64,000 nt of DNA from Amphritea atlantica (GCF_018860855.1 NZ_JAHKQE010000030.1:1-64000); one strand, 5' to 3'. Shown: positions 34,501 to 43,443, numbered from the stretch's first letter. A program made the numbers and translations. The notes: generated by a model not told the origin, from the letters alone.

Positions 34501-34883
34501 TTGGTTTGAATGGACGGCACTGGTTCGAACCGCTGTCAGAGACTCGGGCGAGCGATTACTTGGAAGCTTGGCTAAATGCCTATCGACAAGGTATGTGTGA
34601 GCCGCTGCCGCTGCCAGCCGATACCGCTTGGGTCTTGGCATCGAAGACATTGGATAAAGGTGAAGAACGAGGCGAGTCTGAAGCGATGAAGTGTTTTAAC
34701 GTCGACCCTTATAGTCAGATAGGGGAGTCCCGAGACCTGTATATCAGTCGGGTATATCCTGATTATACGGCGTTAGGCCCGCGCTTTTGCGAATTAGCCG
34801 AGGCGTTTTATTGGCCGCTAGCCGAAGCGTTACAAAAGGATGATGGCGGGAGTGTTAGCGAACCAGCAGGGGAGTCGTTATGA
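31590..34883 (+). CDS. recC: exodeoxyribonuclease V gamma subunit (RecC)
   Basis: 1097 residues, close to the E. coli length of 1122. RecC has inactive helicase and nuclease-like domains and recognises Chi while splitting the strands. VQSPGMAQWLKLELADKL near the N-terminus and LMPMRSIPFKVVCLLGMNDGVYP in the middle are hallmarks. The TGA stop overlaps the recB ATG (ATGA), so the subunits are coupled. Unlike E. coli, there is no ptrA gene between recC and recB. Confidence 0.97.
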   Translation: MFQIYHSNKLDLQKDLLVQLISRQPLSNPFQPETILVQSPGMAQWLKLELADKLEIAANIDFPLPASFLWSSFSVVLDDVPERSAFNKEALTWALMELLPQQLDQPEFAPLQRYLEQDEGQYKLYQLCGKVADIFDQYLVYRPEWIASWESGDDLSDISRSQPWQPILWRVLQQHILGLGLSPWHRGNMFNGFVQALNEGRYDHGKLPARLFVFGISALPQNFVEALQALGQRIDVHLMVCNPCQYYWGDIVDPKYLARLNQRWLSKPGMSAENLAESYYSHGNPILSSMGKLGRDYLFQIQDLGAPEIELFEPCGRASLLQSIQQDILELEDPSSDSVLDSEQKSVLSVDDRSVQLHSAHSPLREVEVLYDQLLAMLDEQRDLSPKDIIIMMPDVAAYAPYIEAVFGNAPYERYIPFSISDRTLQQESPLLLSFLRLLGLPESRVAVSEVLEILEVPAVLRQFSLDNDRFERICRWIEACQIRWGIDGEQRSHQGVPAFEQNSWRFGLRRMLAGFAMGQSESLWHDIDPYAEIEGLEAEDLGQLAEFVELLEFCCERLAEDKPIAEWFDVINDILQRAYQPDEQDEILLSQIRQVLERLQQQLSDSCYQAPLSWAIIRDYLTSELGESRASQRFMIGAVNFCTLMPMRSIPFKVVCLLGMNDGVYPRSIPPMGFDLMAESPQRGDRSRRDDDRYLFLEALLSARQTLYMSYIGRSVQDNSPKVPSVLVSELVEYCQQNYRFDGEESLNRLLTEHPLQPFSARYFSTLSPLFSYAEEWLPLLRNEGKSEQSFITQPLAPETLDELELSELLGFARNPIKHFFQRRLKVYFNNSVFELQDEEPFQLDGLTGYQLKQQLLAAAINDQQTPCFERMVASGLLPVGLAAQLQTRQLRDDCQDMADKIRRHLDQPERIECQLDLGGLRLSGWLTGLHSSGLVRYRAANAKGRDLVQLWLEHLVLCASGYALRSYFFGLNGRHWFEPLSETRASDYLEAWLNAYRQGMCEPLPLPADTAWVLASKTLDKGEERGESEAMKCFNVDPYSQIGESRDLYISRVYPDYTALGPRFCELAEAFYWPLAEALQKDDGGSVSEPAGESL

Positions 34884-37800
34884 GTCAGGCCACTATTCTT
34901 GAACCTCTGAATTTTCCACTGTTCGGTCGTCGCTTGATTGAAGCGAGTGCGGGCACCGGTAAAACATACACAATAACCGCGCTCTATTTACGCTTACTGT
35001 TAGGCCCCGATGGGTTGTCATCAGCACTGCGGGTCGATCAAATTCTGGTGGTTACTTTTACCGAGGCGGCGACCGAAGAGTTGCGTGATCGTATTCGCAG
35101 TCGTATTCAGGATGCGTTTATGGTGTTTCGTGGGGCTGACACCAAGGATCAATTCTTACTCGATTTACGGGATCAGCAGGAGGACCTGCAAGGCTCCGCA
35201 CGGATGCTTGAATATGCTGCACGGCAGATGGATGAAGCCGCCATTTTCACCATCCATAGTTTCTGTCAGCGGATGTTACGTCAACACGCCTTTGAAAGCG
35301 GCAGTTTGTTTGAAACGGAGTTGATCACCGATATTGCCCCGTTACAACGTCAGGCATTATTAGATTGCTGGCGTGAGCTTATTTATCCCGCAGATAGCGA
35401 ACTGAGTGAAGCGATTCAGGCGGTCTGGCCTAATCCAGATAAGTTGCAGGCCGATCTGAACCCACTACTGGGTAAGCCTGACCTCAAACTTATTCCATCG
35501 CTTGATACCAGTAACTTGCAACAGCAGTGGCAGGACAGCCAGCAATGGTTAAAGTCGTTCCGTCAGCAGTGGCTTGATCATTTAGCGCAGCCGGATGAAG
35601 ATCTAGCGGAGTTGATTCAGGCCTCAGGCGTCAATAAAAACAGTTATCGTAAAACCTCAGTACCGAAATGGTTGGCCGCGATCTATGAGTATGCTCGAGG
35701 TGAGAGTCGTTCGGTACCGGAGGAGGCGATTGAAAAGCTTTGCCAGTCACGCTTAACGGAGAAAACACCCGCGGGTAAAAAGATACCCGAGCATCCGCTG
35801 TTTCGTCTTTGCGATCTTTATGTTGAGCATCGTCTGCCGTTGCGTGAATTGCTGCTCACTCAGATTCGACAGCAGATAGAACAGCGCTTCGCTAAGCTGA
35901 AACAGGATTACCGACTGCTCTCATTTGATGATCTGCTGAGTCAGTTGGATGCCGCTTTGCAGAAGGATGCTAGCGGCATGCTTGCTGAGGCGATCGGTAA
36001 GCAATATCCGATCGCCATGATCGATGAGTTTCAGGACACCGATCTACTGCAATATCGGATTTTTAGCACCCTTTACCCCGATACTCCACAACGGGGACTG
36101 TTTATGATCGGCGATCCTAAACAGGCGATCTACGGTTTTCGTGGGGCGGATATTTTTACCTATATCAAAGCGCGGCGTGAGGTAGTCGATCATTACACAT
36201 TGGAAACCAACTGGCGTTCATCTAAGCAGATGATACTCGGGGTGAATCGGTTATTTAGTAGCAGCCCATCCCCCTTTATCTATAACGATGATATTCCTTT
36301 TCTGAAGGTTAAGGAGGCAGGTAAGGCGGATAAGACCCCCTTTACGCTCTATGGCCGTCAGCCAACTGCAATGCAGTTTTGGTATTCGGGCGAGGAGTTT
36401 GTCAGTAAACAGGACTATCTACAGCAGATGGCACAAGCCTGCGCCTGTGATATTGATGCTAAGTTACATGCTGCCGCCGAAGGTAAGGCGTTGATCGGTG
36501 ATCAGCGGTTGCAGGCTAACGATATGGCGATCTTAGTACGCAATCGTCAAGAGGCGGCGGCGGTGATGGCTGCGCTGGCAGACCGAGGTATCCACAGTGT
36601 TTACCTCAGTGGTCGAGACAGTGTTTTTAATAGCCGCGAAGCCTTTGATCTAAAACTACTACTGCAAGCGATCGCCGAGCCTCAGAATGAGAGTCGTTTG
36701 CGGGCAGCGTTGGCGAGTTCGCTATTAGATTACCCGGCCAGTTGGTTGGATCAACTGAGCCATGATGAACAGCTATGGGAGCAGTTAGTCGCTGAATTTA
36801 GCGATTATCGGGAAAAATGGTTACAGCTTGGTGTATTGCCTATGCTGCGCCGTTTGATGCGGCAACGCCAGTTGGCAGAAACATTGCAGCAACAACCGCA
36901 GGGCGAACGTCGGTTGACAGATCTATTGCACCTCGGCGAGATCCTGCAACGGGCCAGTATGGAGCAGGAAGGTATAGCGGCCCTGTTACGCTGGTACAGT
37001 GATCAGTTGCTCAACCCTAATGGTGAGAGTGATGAGCAGCGCTTGCGGTTAGAGAGCGATGCCGGTTTAGTCACCGTGATTACGGTGCATAAGAGTAAGG
37101 GCTTGGAATATCCACTGGTCTTTTTACCCTTTGCTTGCACCTTTAGAAAAGCCAGTGTCCCTCTGTTTCATGATGAACAGGGCCTCTGTTTTCATCTGGA
37201 TGCCAGCGATAAGGATAGCCTCGAACTCGCCGAGAAAGAACGCTTAGCCGAGGATTTGCGGCTGCTCTATGTGGCGCTGACTCGCTCGGTGTATGGCTGT
37301 TATATCGGCCTTGCCAGCATTGCTGATGGCCGATCTAAAAAAAGTGGTTTACACCGTACCGCGTTAGGCTATCTGTTATTACAAGGGAGGGGAGATGATA
37401 AGGATCTTACCGCGCGATTGGATCAATTGTGTTCAGATAAATTGATCGATTGTATTGAGCCACCTAATAGCAATCCACAGCGGGGTTTGTTTGATCTGCC
37501 GGATACTACTGCGCCTCTCTGTGAGGCTCGACGCTTTAAACGTCGCTTACGGCGTGATTGGCGTATCTCGAGTTATTCGGCGCTGGTCAGTCATCATAGT
37601 AGTGCGCCGCCTTTGCCAGGTTTAGACCTAGAGGTGATTGATGAACGAAATGAGCCTGATGATCTGCAGGCTGATATTGTCGATGATATTTTTAGTTTTC
37701 CCAAAGGCGCTCAAGCGGGCACCTTTTTACATGAATTGTTTGAAGTGATCGATTTCACTGATCATGAGCGAGGCTTAGAGGCCATTTTAGAACAAAAATG

Positions 37801-38419
37801 TCAGATCTCGGGCTATGAGATACGCTGGATTCCGGTATTGCGACAGCTATTGGACGATGTGTTGCACACGCCGTTAAGTGCTAATGATAGCGAGGCTGAT
37901 ACACCGTCGCCGCGTCTGGCTGATATCGGTCAAGAGCGGCGATTAATCGAGATGGAGTTTATGTTGCCCTCTGTGGGGCTGAATGCGTCACGGTTGAATC
38001 AGATTATTGCGCAGTATGATCCGTTATCACGGCAGGCTGGTGAACTAGAATTCGATACCCTTAAGGGGATGCTCAAAGGCTTTATCGATCTGGTGTTTGA
38101 ATATCAGGGGCGCTATTACGTTCTGGATTATAAGTCGAATCACTTAGGCCATCAGCCTGAGCTATACAGCGGTGTAGCGTTAGAGAACGCGATGATCGAG
38201 CATCGTTATGATTTACAGTATCAATTGTACACCTTGGCTTTGCATCGGCTATTGAAACTGCGTTTGCCGGACTATGACTATGAGCGTCATGTTGGCGGTG
38301 TGTTTTATCTGTTCCTGCGAGGGATGAAGCCGGACTTGAAAGGGAGTGGTGTTTTCCATTGTCGTCCTGATGTCCTGTTAATTGAACAGCTTGATCGATT
38401 ATTCAAGGAGGGCCAGTAA
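34880..38419 (+). CDS. recB: exodeoxyribonuclease V beta subunit (RecB)
   Basis: 1179 residues: 3'-5' SF1 helicase plus nuclease. Walker A is ASAGTGKTYT (residues 22-31), Walker B is MIDEFQDTD, motif III/IV has GDPKQAIYGFRGAD, motif V includes VHKSKGLEYPLVFLP, motif VI LLYVALTRS. The C-terminal RecB nuclease motif is DYKSNHLG. All catalytic motifs are intact. Start overlaps recC; the stop overlaps the recD start (TAATG). Confidence 0.97.
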   Translation: MSQATILEPLNFPLFGRRLIEASAGTGKTYTITALYLRLLLGPDGLSSALRVDQILVVTFTEAATEELRDRIRSRIQDAFMVFRGADTKDQFLLDLRDQQEDLQGSARMLEYAARQMDEAAIFTIHSFCQRMLRQHAFESGSLFETELITDIAPLQRQALLDCWRELIYPADSELSEAIQAVWPNPDKLQADLNPLLGKPDLKLIPSLDTSNLQQQWQDSQQWLKSFRQQWLDHLAQPDEDLAELIQASGVNKNSYRKTSVPKWLAAIYEYARGESRSVPEEAIEKLCQSRLTEKTPAGKKIPEHPLFRLCDLYVEHRLPLRELLLTQIRQQIEQRFAKLKQDYRLLSFDDLLSQLDAALQKDASGMLAEAIGKQYPIAMIDEFQDTDLLQYRIFSTLYPDTPQRGLFMIGDPKQAIYGFRGADIFTYIKARREVVDHYTLETNWRSSKQMILGVNRLFSSSPSPFIYNDDIPFLKVKEAGKADKTPFTLYGRQPTAMQFWYSGEEFVSKQDYLQQMAQACACDIDAKLHAAAEGKALIGDQRLQANDMAILVRNRQEAAAVMAALADRGIHSVYLSGRDSVFNSREAFDLKLLLQAIAEPQNESRLRAALASSLLDYPASWLDQLSHDEQLWEQLVAEFSDYREKWLQLGVLPMLRRLMRQRQLAETLQQQPQGERRLTDLLHLGEILQRASMEQEGIAALLRWYSDQLLNPNGESDEQRLRLESDAGLVTVITVHKSKGLEYPLVFLPFACTFRKASVPLFHDEQGLCFHLDASDKDSLELAEKERLAEDLRLLYVALTRSVYGCYIGLASIADGRSKKSGLHRTALGYLLLQGRGDDKDLTARLDQLCSDKLIDCIEPPNSNPQRGLFDLPDTTAPLCEARRFKRRLRRDWRISSYSALVSHHSSAPPLPGLDLEVIDERNEPDDLQADIVDDIFSFPKGAQAGTFLHELFEVIDFTDHERGLEAILEQKCQISGYEIRWIPVLRQLLDDVLHTPLSANDSEADTPSPRLADIGQERRLIEMEFMLPSVGLNASRLNQIIAQYDPLSRQAGELEFDTLKGMLKGFIDLVFEYQGRYYVLDYKSNHLGHQPELYSGVALENAMIEHRYDLQYQLYTLALHRLLKLRLPDYDYERHVGGVFYLFLRGMKPDLKGSGVFHCRPDVLLIEQLDRLFKEGQ

Positions 38420-40296
38420 TGGCGCTATTGCAGGCGTTACGTCAGTTGCAGTTGATTCGGCCGCTGGATCTTCAGTTTGCGCGGTTTATCCGCACCGAAG
38501 CCCTCAAGGATGATATCCCCACCGATGATGGCGAGCGACTACCTTTTATCGCTGCGTTGGTGAGCCTGCAGTTAGGTAAGGGAGAGGTGTGTCTACCGTT
38601 AAGCGATTACCATACGCTCATTGACCACTGGCCTATCAGGTTGAGAGAGCATGCGGCGGGATTACTCGATGGTTTATCAGAGACTCGGTTACTGGCTTAT
38701 TCGGTGATCTCTGATGGTAAAGATGAAACGCCACTGGTTTACAGTAATGGTCGTTTGTATCTTTATCGTTATTGGTATTATGAAACGCAGGTTGCGCAAA
38801 CGATTCAACGGCTGACAACGCCGATTGATGTCGCAGCTTCAACGATAAAGGCCGGATTAAAACGTCTGTTTGTTACCCCCGCTGTCGACGAGACGGATTG
38901 GCAGCAAGTCGCGGTAGCGGTGGCATTAAGTCGGCGTTTCTCGGTGATTAGTGGTGGCCCAGGGACCGGTAAAACAACCACCGTGGCTCGTTTGCTGAGT
39001 CTCTATGCTGAGCTGTTTAGTCAGCGAGAGCAGCGTGCTCCTCTGATTCGGTTAGCGGCACCTACCGGTAAAGCGGCGGCCAGACTGAGCGAATCCCTCG
39101 GGAATGCGCAGCAGCAATTGGATATGTCGGCGGCGGTGCAGGCGATGATTCCCGATCAAGCGGTAACATTACACCGCTTACTGGGGCCGCGTCCGGATAG
39201 TAAAAACTTTCGCCATCATCGTGACAACCCTTTGCATCTTGATCTGCTGGTGGTCGATGAGGCATCAATGATTGACCTTCCCATGATCTTCCGTCTGCTG
39301 GATGCGCTGCCGTCTCATGCACAGTTAGTGATGATCGGTGATCGAGATCAGCTAGCCTCAGTCGAGGCGGGTAGTGTGCTCGGGGATATCTGTGCATGGC
39401 AGCAACAGGAAGTGTCAGGTGAACTCTGCTACAGCCCTGCTCAACTGGATTACTTACAGGAGGTGTGTGATCTATCCGTGCCACCCTCTTTACCGGGAAA
39501 TAACCCCGTGGCCGATGCGTTAGCGCTGTTGCGTAAAAGTTTTCGCTTTGATGAAAATAGCGGTATCGGCCATTTAGCGAGGGCCGTTAATGCGGGTGAG
39601 GGTCAGCGGGCGGTTGAATTATTGACGGCAGACTGGAGTGATATCGATTTTGTGCCACTCTCAGAGAGCGGTTATCAGCAGATGGTGACGGATGTGGCTT
39701 CTGGTTACGCCCGCTATCTTGAGTTAATGCGCAGCGGTAGCGATCCTAAAGAACTGTTGGCGGCATTTAATCAGATTCAGCTGCTGGCAGTAGTCCGTCA
39801 AGGAGTCTATGGGGTTGAAGGGTTAAACTTGGCGATCGAGGCGCAACTGCAGAAGCAACGATTGATTCGCGTATCGGGCGCATGGTACAGCGGTCGTCCA
39901 GTCATGATCACTCGGAACGATTATCAGTTGGGACTCTATAATGGTGATATCGGTATTGCTGTCGAGGATGCTGATGGTAAATTACGTGTCTGGTTTGAGT
40001 TGCCTGATGGCGAGATGAAAGGGGTGTTGCCTGGGCGATTACCGGAACATGAAACGGTTTACGCGATGACGGTGCATAAAAGTCAGGGGTCTGAATTTGA
40101 TAAAGTGGTGATGATATTGCCAGCGGAAGATAGTCCACTGTTGACGCGAGAGTTGATCTATACCGGTATTACCCGAGCCAAACATCGCTTTGTGTTACAT
40201 GCGACAGTGCAAGCATTGAAAACAGGAAGTCACCGCCGAACTGAAAGGGCCAGCGGATTAAGCTGGCGCCTATGGCATTCAAACGGAACTTCCTAG
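38419..40296 (+). CDS. recD: exodeoxyribonuclease V alpha subunit (RecD)
   Basis: 625 residues, the 5'-3' SF1B helicase of RecBCD. Walker A GGPGTGKTT occurs at residues 179-187, Walker B VVDEASMIDLP, motif III region IGDRDQLASVEAGSVLGD, and motif VI-like MTVHKSQGSEFDKV and YTGITRAKHRFVLH. Starts by one-base overlap with the recB stop. It converges with grxC, only 15 nt away, without a visible terminator. Confidence 0.97.
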   Translation: MALLQALRQLQLIRPLDLQFARFIRTEALKDDIPTDDGERLPFIAALVSLQLGKGEVCLPLSDYHTLIDHWPIRLREHAAGLLDGLSETRLLAYSVISDGKDETPLVYSNGRLYLYRYWYYETQVAQTIQRLTTPIDVAASTIKAGLKRLFVTPAVDETDWQQVAVAVALSRRFSVISGGPGTGKTTTVARLLSLYAELFSQREQRAPLIRLAAPTGKAAARLSESLGNAQQQLDMSAAVQAMIPDQAVTLHRLLGPRPDSKNFRHHRDNPLHLDLLVVDEASMIDLPMIFRLLDALPSHAQLVMIGDRDQLASVEAGSVLGDICAWQQQEVSGELCYSPAQLDYLQEVCDLSVPPSLPGNNPVADALALLRKSFRFDENSGIGHLARAVNAGEGQRAVELLTADWSDIDFVPLSESGYQQMVTDVASGYARYLELMRSGSDPKELLAAFNQIQLLAVVRQGVYGVEGLNLAIEAQLQKQRLIRVSGAWYSGRPVMITRNDYQLGLYNGDIGIAVEDADGKLRVWFELPDGEMKGVLPGRLPEHETVYAMTVHKSQGSEFDKVVMILPAEDSPLLTRELIYTGITRAKHRFVLHATVQALKTGSHRRTERASGLSWRLWHSNGTS

Positions 40297-40311
40297 TGCT
40301 CGGTAAGCGTA

Positions 40312-40566
40312 TTAGGCTTTAGTTTCTGCTTCTTGGGCATCAACAAAAGCGGCAAACTCAGTGTAGCCGCCGATGTGGTCTTTACCGTGAAAGATCTGAG
40401 GAACAGTATCAACAGGCTTGCCGACGGTTTTTTCCAGGTCTTCTTTGGTGATACCCTCTTCATGGATATCGATATAACGATGATCCAAACCTTTCATTTC
40501 ACATAGTTGCTTGGCACGGGTACAAAAGCCACAGCCTTTACGGCCAAAGATAGTAATTCGTTGCAT
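40312..40566 (-). CDS. grxC: glutaredoxin (GrxC-like)
   Basis: 84-residue dithiol glutaredoxin, the length of Grx3. The active site is CGFC (residues 12-15) rather than the usual CPYC. The cis-proline TVPQIF loop and GGYTEF glutathione-binding motif are intact. It reduces disulfides with glutathione in the cytoplasm. Ribosome-binding site AAGGAG, eight bases before the ATG. Convergent with recD. Confidence 0.9.
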   Translation of the reverse strand: MQRITIFGRKGCGFCTRAKQLCEMKGLDHRYIDIHEEGITKEDLEKTVGKPVDTVPQIFHGKDHIGGYTEFAAFVDAQEAETKA

Positions 40567-40716
40567 GTATTACGCTCCTTAAATCTGTTTGAATGTATTG
40601 GAACAGTTTACCAAGCCTGAGGCTAATTGCCTTTTTTAATGTTTTAGATAGACAAAGGTTATCGTGAGAGCATTCTTGGTTTAAAATAAAATCTTAAAGA
40701 GATAACGGGTAGTACT

Positions 40717-41190
40717 GTGCCAGAAAATATTCCGATCCACCGGCTTAAAGATATGCCGGTATTTGGTGGATTGCGTGAAGATATCATTAAATTGATTCTT
40801 GACGGTAGTCATTACGTTGAACGCGAAGCAGGCGAACCGTTCTTTCTTGAGGGAGAACGAGGTGATTCCTCCTATATCATTGAGACGGGCAGCGCTGCGC
40901 TGATCAAAATAGGGGCATCCGGACAGCCGCATCAGATTCGTTCTTTTTTACCCGGTGAGTGTTTTGGCGCGATGGCGCTGTTAGGGGTTTATCCCCGCAG
41001 TGGCGTGGTTCAAGCGTTGGAGCATTGTCGGGTCGTTGAAATAAAGGCGGATCAACTGTTTTCGGTCTATCAGGCCGACCCTGAGCAGTATGTGCTCATT
41101 TTTATGAACATGGCTCGGGATCTAAGCCGTCGTTTGCGAGATACTGATGATCAGTTAGTTGCCTGTTTAGATGAGCTTCATGGTCGCTAG
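40717..41190 (+). CDS. cyclic nucleotide-binding domain protein
   Basis: 157 residues, essentially a single cNMP-binding domain of the Crp/Fnr type: GEPFFLEGERGDSSYIIETG and GECFGAMALLGVYPRSG, where the latter corresponds to the phosphate-binding cassette, here with FGAMALL in place of the consensus FGELALL. There is no helix-turn-helix at the C-terminus, so it is not a transcription factor by itself. It might interact with a partner protein. GTG start at 40717. Whether it binds cAMP or another nucleotide is uncertain because the loop's Glu is replaced by Ala. Confidence 0.82.
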   Translation: MPENIPIHRLKDMPVFGGLREDIIKLILDGSHYVEREAGEPFFLEGERGDSSYIIETGSAALIKIGASGQPHQIRSFLPGECFGAMALLGVYPRSGVVQALEHCRVVEIKADQLFSVYQADPEQYVLIFMNMARDLSRRLRDTDDQLVACLDELHGR

Positions 41191-41389
41191 GTTATATCCC
41201 CTTTGACGTAAATTCATGGCTTCCCCTAGACGATTAGTGCTGGGGGGATCTCACTGTGCCGGCTAAATATCTTTAGCTTGGGCTCACGCAACGGTACAAT
41301 TTGCCGCACTTAATGACGCGCTTAATCAGCGAGCTTAACGATATCCTCGTACTCACATAGCCCGATCAAGTATCGATAACGGAGAGAGA

Positions 41390-42616
41390 ATGAAAAACAG
41401 GTATGATCTGCTAATCGTTGGCGGCGGTATGGTGGGGGCGACTATTGCGGTGGCATTAGGCAATACCGATCTTCGGATTGCGGTCGTTGATCAAGCCTAC
41501 CCTCTGCCTTTTGTGGCTGATGCGGAACATGATCTACGCGTTTCAGCGTTGAGTATTGCGTCTGAGCGGATATTTAAAACCCTCGGTGTCTGGGATGGCA
41601 TTATGGCTCGCCGAGCCTGTCCATATAAACGGATGAAAATTTGGGAGAGCGATGAACAACGCGCTGCCACCGAATTTGTGAGCGATGATATCGGTGCAGA
41701 TCATCTTGGGTTTATCGTTGAAAACCGCGTTATTCAGTTAGCGCTACTCGAACGGTTAGGGCAATTAGACAATGTTGATCTGATCTGTCCGGCAGAGATA
41801 TTGGATATCGATTACTCGCCCGGCTGTAGTTTGATAAGGTTGGCTGATGGTCGAGAGCTGATCGGTAAGTTAATGGTTGCAGCCGACGGTGGCGGATCTC
41901 GCGTGCGCTTGGCGGCGGGCATTGGCGTTCATAGCTGGGATTATAATCAACACGCGCTGGTGGCATCGATAGTAACAGCACAACCGCAGCAGGATATTAC
42001 CTGGCAACAGTTCACGCCGACTGGGCCTCTGGCATTTCTGCCATTATCCGGACATAGAGCTTCATTGGTTTGGTATAACCGGCCAGCCGAGGTTAAGCGG
42101 CTGCTGAGCTTGGGTGAGGCTGAATTTATTAACGCGGTTGTTGACGCGTTTCCGGACCGGTTAGGCCCGATTGATGCTTTACTTGAGCGAGGCGCATTTC
42201 CTCTAAAGCGTCAACATGCGTCGCAATATGTAAAGGAGGGCGTTGTACTGGCCGGTGACGCTGCTCATATGATTAACCCGCTTGCCGGTCAGGGGGTGAA
42301 TATCGGTTTATTGGATGCTGCTGCTTTGGCTGAAGTGATTCTAACCGGTCATCGTGAAGGTTTAGATATCAGTGATCTATCGTTGTTGCAACGTTATGAG
42401 CAGCAGCGGCGTAATCACAATCTGATGATGATGCAGTTGATGGATGGATTTTATCGGGTGTTTTCCAATGACTTATTGCCGCTCAAGTTGTTGAGAAACT
42501 TAGGGCTTGGTGCCGCTGAACGATTAACACCGGCTAAGAATCGTGTGATGCGTTTTACGATGGGATTGGAAGGGCGTTTGCCGGCATTGGCCCGAGGTGA
42601 ACAGATAGGTCATTAG
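41390..42616 (+). CDS. UbiH/UbiF/UbiI-type FAD-dependent hydroxylase
   Basis: 408-residue flavin monooxygenase. The Rossmann fold begins DLLIVGGGMVGATIAVALG, the second FAD motif is GDAAHMINPLAGQGVNIGLLDA, and VVADGG-like AADGGGSRVR follows. These are characteristics of the ubiquinone-ring hydroxylases UbiH, UbiF and UbiI, which I cannot separate by eye. An aerobic role in ubiquinone biosynthesis is likely. Good ribosome-binding site (GGAGAG). It converges with the phasin gene across a strong terminator. Confidence 0.88.
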   Translation: MKNRYDLLIVGGGMVGATIAVALGNTDLRIAVVDQAYPLPFVADAEHDLRVSALSIASERIFKTLGVWDGIMARRACPYKRMKIWESDEQRAATEFVSDDIGADHLGFIVENRVIQLALLERLGQLDNVDLICPAEILDIDYSPGCSLIRLADGRELIGKLMVAADGGGSRVRLAAGIGVHSWDYNQHALVASIVTAQPQQDITWQQFTPTGPLAFLPLSGHRASLVWYNRPAEVKRLLSLGEAEFINAVVDAFPDRLGPIDALLERGAFPLKRQHASQYVKEGVVLAGDAAHMINPLAGQGVNIGLLDAAALAEVILTGHREGLDISDLSLLQRYEQQRRNHNLMMMQLMDGFYRVFSNDLLPLKLLRNLGLGAAERLTPAKNRVMRFTMGLEGRLPALARGEQIGH

Positions 42617-42669
42617 CCTAGTAAGATCAGCTGTACTCTAAGGTTGCATTGGTTGGCATGATTGAGCAC

Positions 42670-42702
42670 AAAAAAAACGGAGCCGACGGGCTCCGTTTTT
42701 TT
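42670..42702. terminator. bidirectional terminator between the hydroxylase and phasin genes
   Basis: Stem ACGGAGCC/GGCTCCGT with a GACG loop and long A- and T-runs on either side, between two convergent genes. A T-run follows the stem on either strand. Confidence 0.95.
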
Positions 42703-42715
42703 ATCTTAGAAAAGC

Positions 42716-43351
42716 TTATTTTGCTTCATCTGCTTTTTTCGCTGCTGGGGCAGCTGCCGCTTTAGCTACCGCGGGCGCTGCTGCTTTTGCAGCCGGTGCT
42801 TTTGCTACAGGCGCTTTTGCTGCAGGAGCGATCGGAGCCGTCGCTTTTTTCGCTGGGGCTGCCGCCTTTTTAGCAGGTGCCGCTTTTTTAGGTGCTGCAG
42901 GTTTAGCTGCCGCTTTTGGCGCTGCTGCTTTCTTCGCAGGTGCTGATTTAGGCTTAGCGGCGGGTGCTGTTTTTGCAGCGGCATCAGGCGTCATGAACTT
43001 GGTCAGGTCTTCAAAGTAGTTCATGTCTTTCAGGCCGAGACCATCAAAGCTTTTCTCAATAATGGCGGTTAACTCATCTTTAGCTGAGTTAAGAGCGGCC
43101 ATCTCTTCTTCTGCAACGCTGCTCAGTTTGCTCTCAAGTTGCTTAACATAATCAACTTGAAGTTCGATTGCTTCTTTAGGATCTTTGATAGAAGACAACG
43201 CCTGCATTTGCGCCATCGTGGCGTTAACAAAGTCAGATACATAACCGGATTGCAGCTCAATAAGTCTTTCAACCGCTTTTTTGTTGATCTCAGCCATATC
43301 AACAACGGGCTTCATATTTTTTTGGACGTCTTTCATCATTTCTTCGTACAT
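42716..43351 (-). CDS. phasin with Lys/Ala/Pro-rich tail, PhaF-like
   Basis: 211 residues. The N-terminal ~125 are an amphipathic helical phasin domain (VERLIELQSGYVSDFVNA, VDYVKQLESKLSSVAEEEMA) that coats PHA granules. Residues about 125-211 are an Ala/Lys/Pro tail with repeated AAPKKAAPAKKA-type units, resembling the histone-like, DNA-binding tail of Pseudomonas PhaF. Such a bipartite protein may link granules to the nucleoid and help partition them. The start codon has AGGTGA seven bases upstream. It has a strong promoter bracketed by palindromes. The tail composition could also fit other low-complexity proteins, but the N-terminal domain supports phasin. Confidence 0.86.
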   Translation of the reverse strand: MYEEMMKDVQKNMKPVVDMAEINKKAVERLIELQSGYVSDFVNATMAQMQALSSIKDPKEAIELQVDYVKQLESKLSSVAEEEMAALNSAKDELTAIIEKSFDGLGLKDMNYFEDLTKFMTPDAAAKTAPAAKPKSAPAKKAAAPKAAAKPAAPKKAAPAKKAAAPAKKATAPIAPAAKAPVAKAPAAKAAAPAVAKAAAAPAAKKADEAK

Positions 43352-43392
43352 GTTTTTTCACCTGTGATCGCAAGAGTTTCAAACTTTGTGCG

Positions 43393-43401
43393 TTGCAGCA
43401 A
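43393..43401. promoter_or_regulatory. palindrome at the phasin transcription start (putative PhaR-type operator)
   Basis: TTGCAGCAA (TTGCTGCAA on the minus strand) lies just downstream of the -10 element of the phasin promoter, near the expected +1. It has the TGC...GCA core reported for PhaR sites. Confidence 0.5.
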
Positions 43402-43409
43402 TTCCTTTA

Positions 43410-43438
43410 ACTATATTAGGCGGTCACAATAAAGTCAA
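43410..43438 (-). promoter_or_regulatory. predicted sigma-70 promoter of the phasin gene
   Basis: On the minus strand TTGACT is followed after exactly 17 bases by TATAGT, 5 of 6 matches in each hexamer to the consensus. The start codon is about 59 nt downstream of the -10. Confidence 0.75.
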
Positions 43439-43443
43439 TTGAA

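Noticed and set aside
39062-39484. 140-codon antisense frame within recD
   Set aside because: Lies entirely opposite a well-supported helicase gene; Pro/His/Arg-rich composition is the usual shadow pattern.
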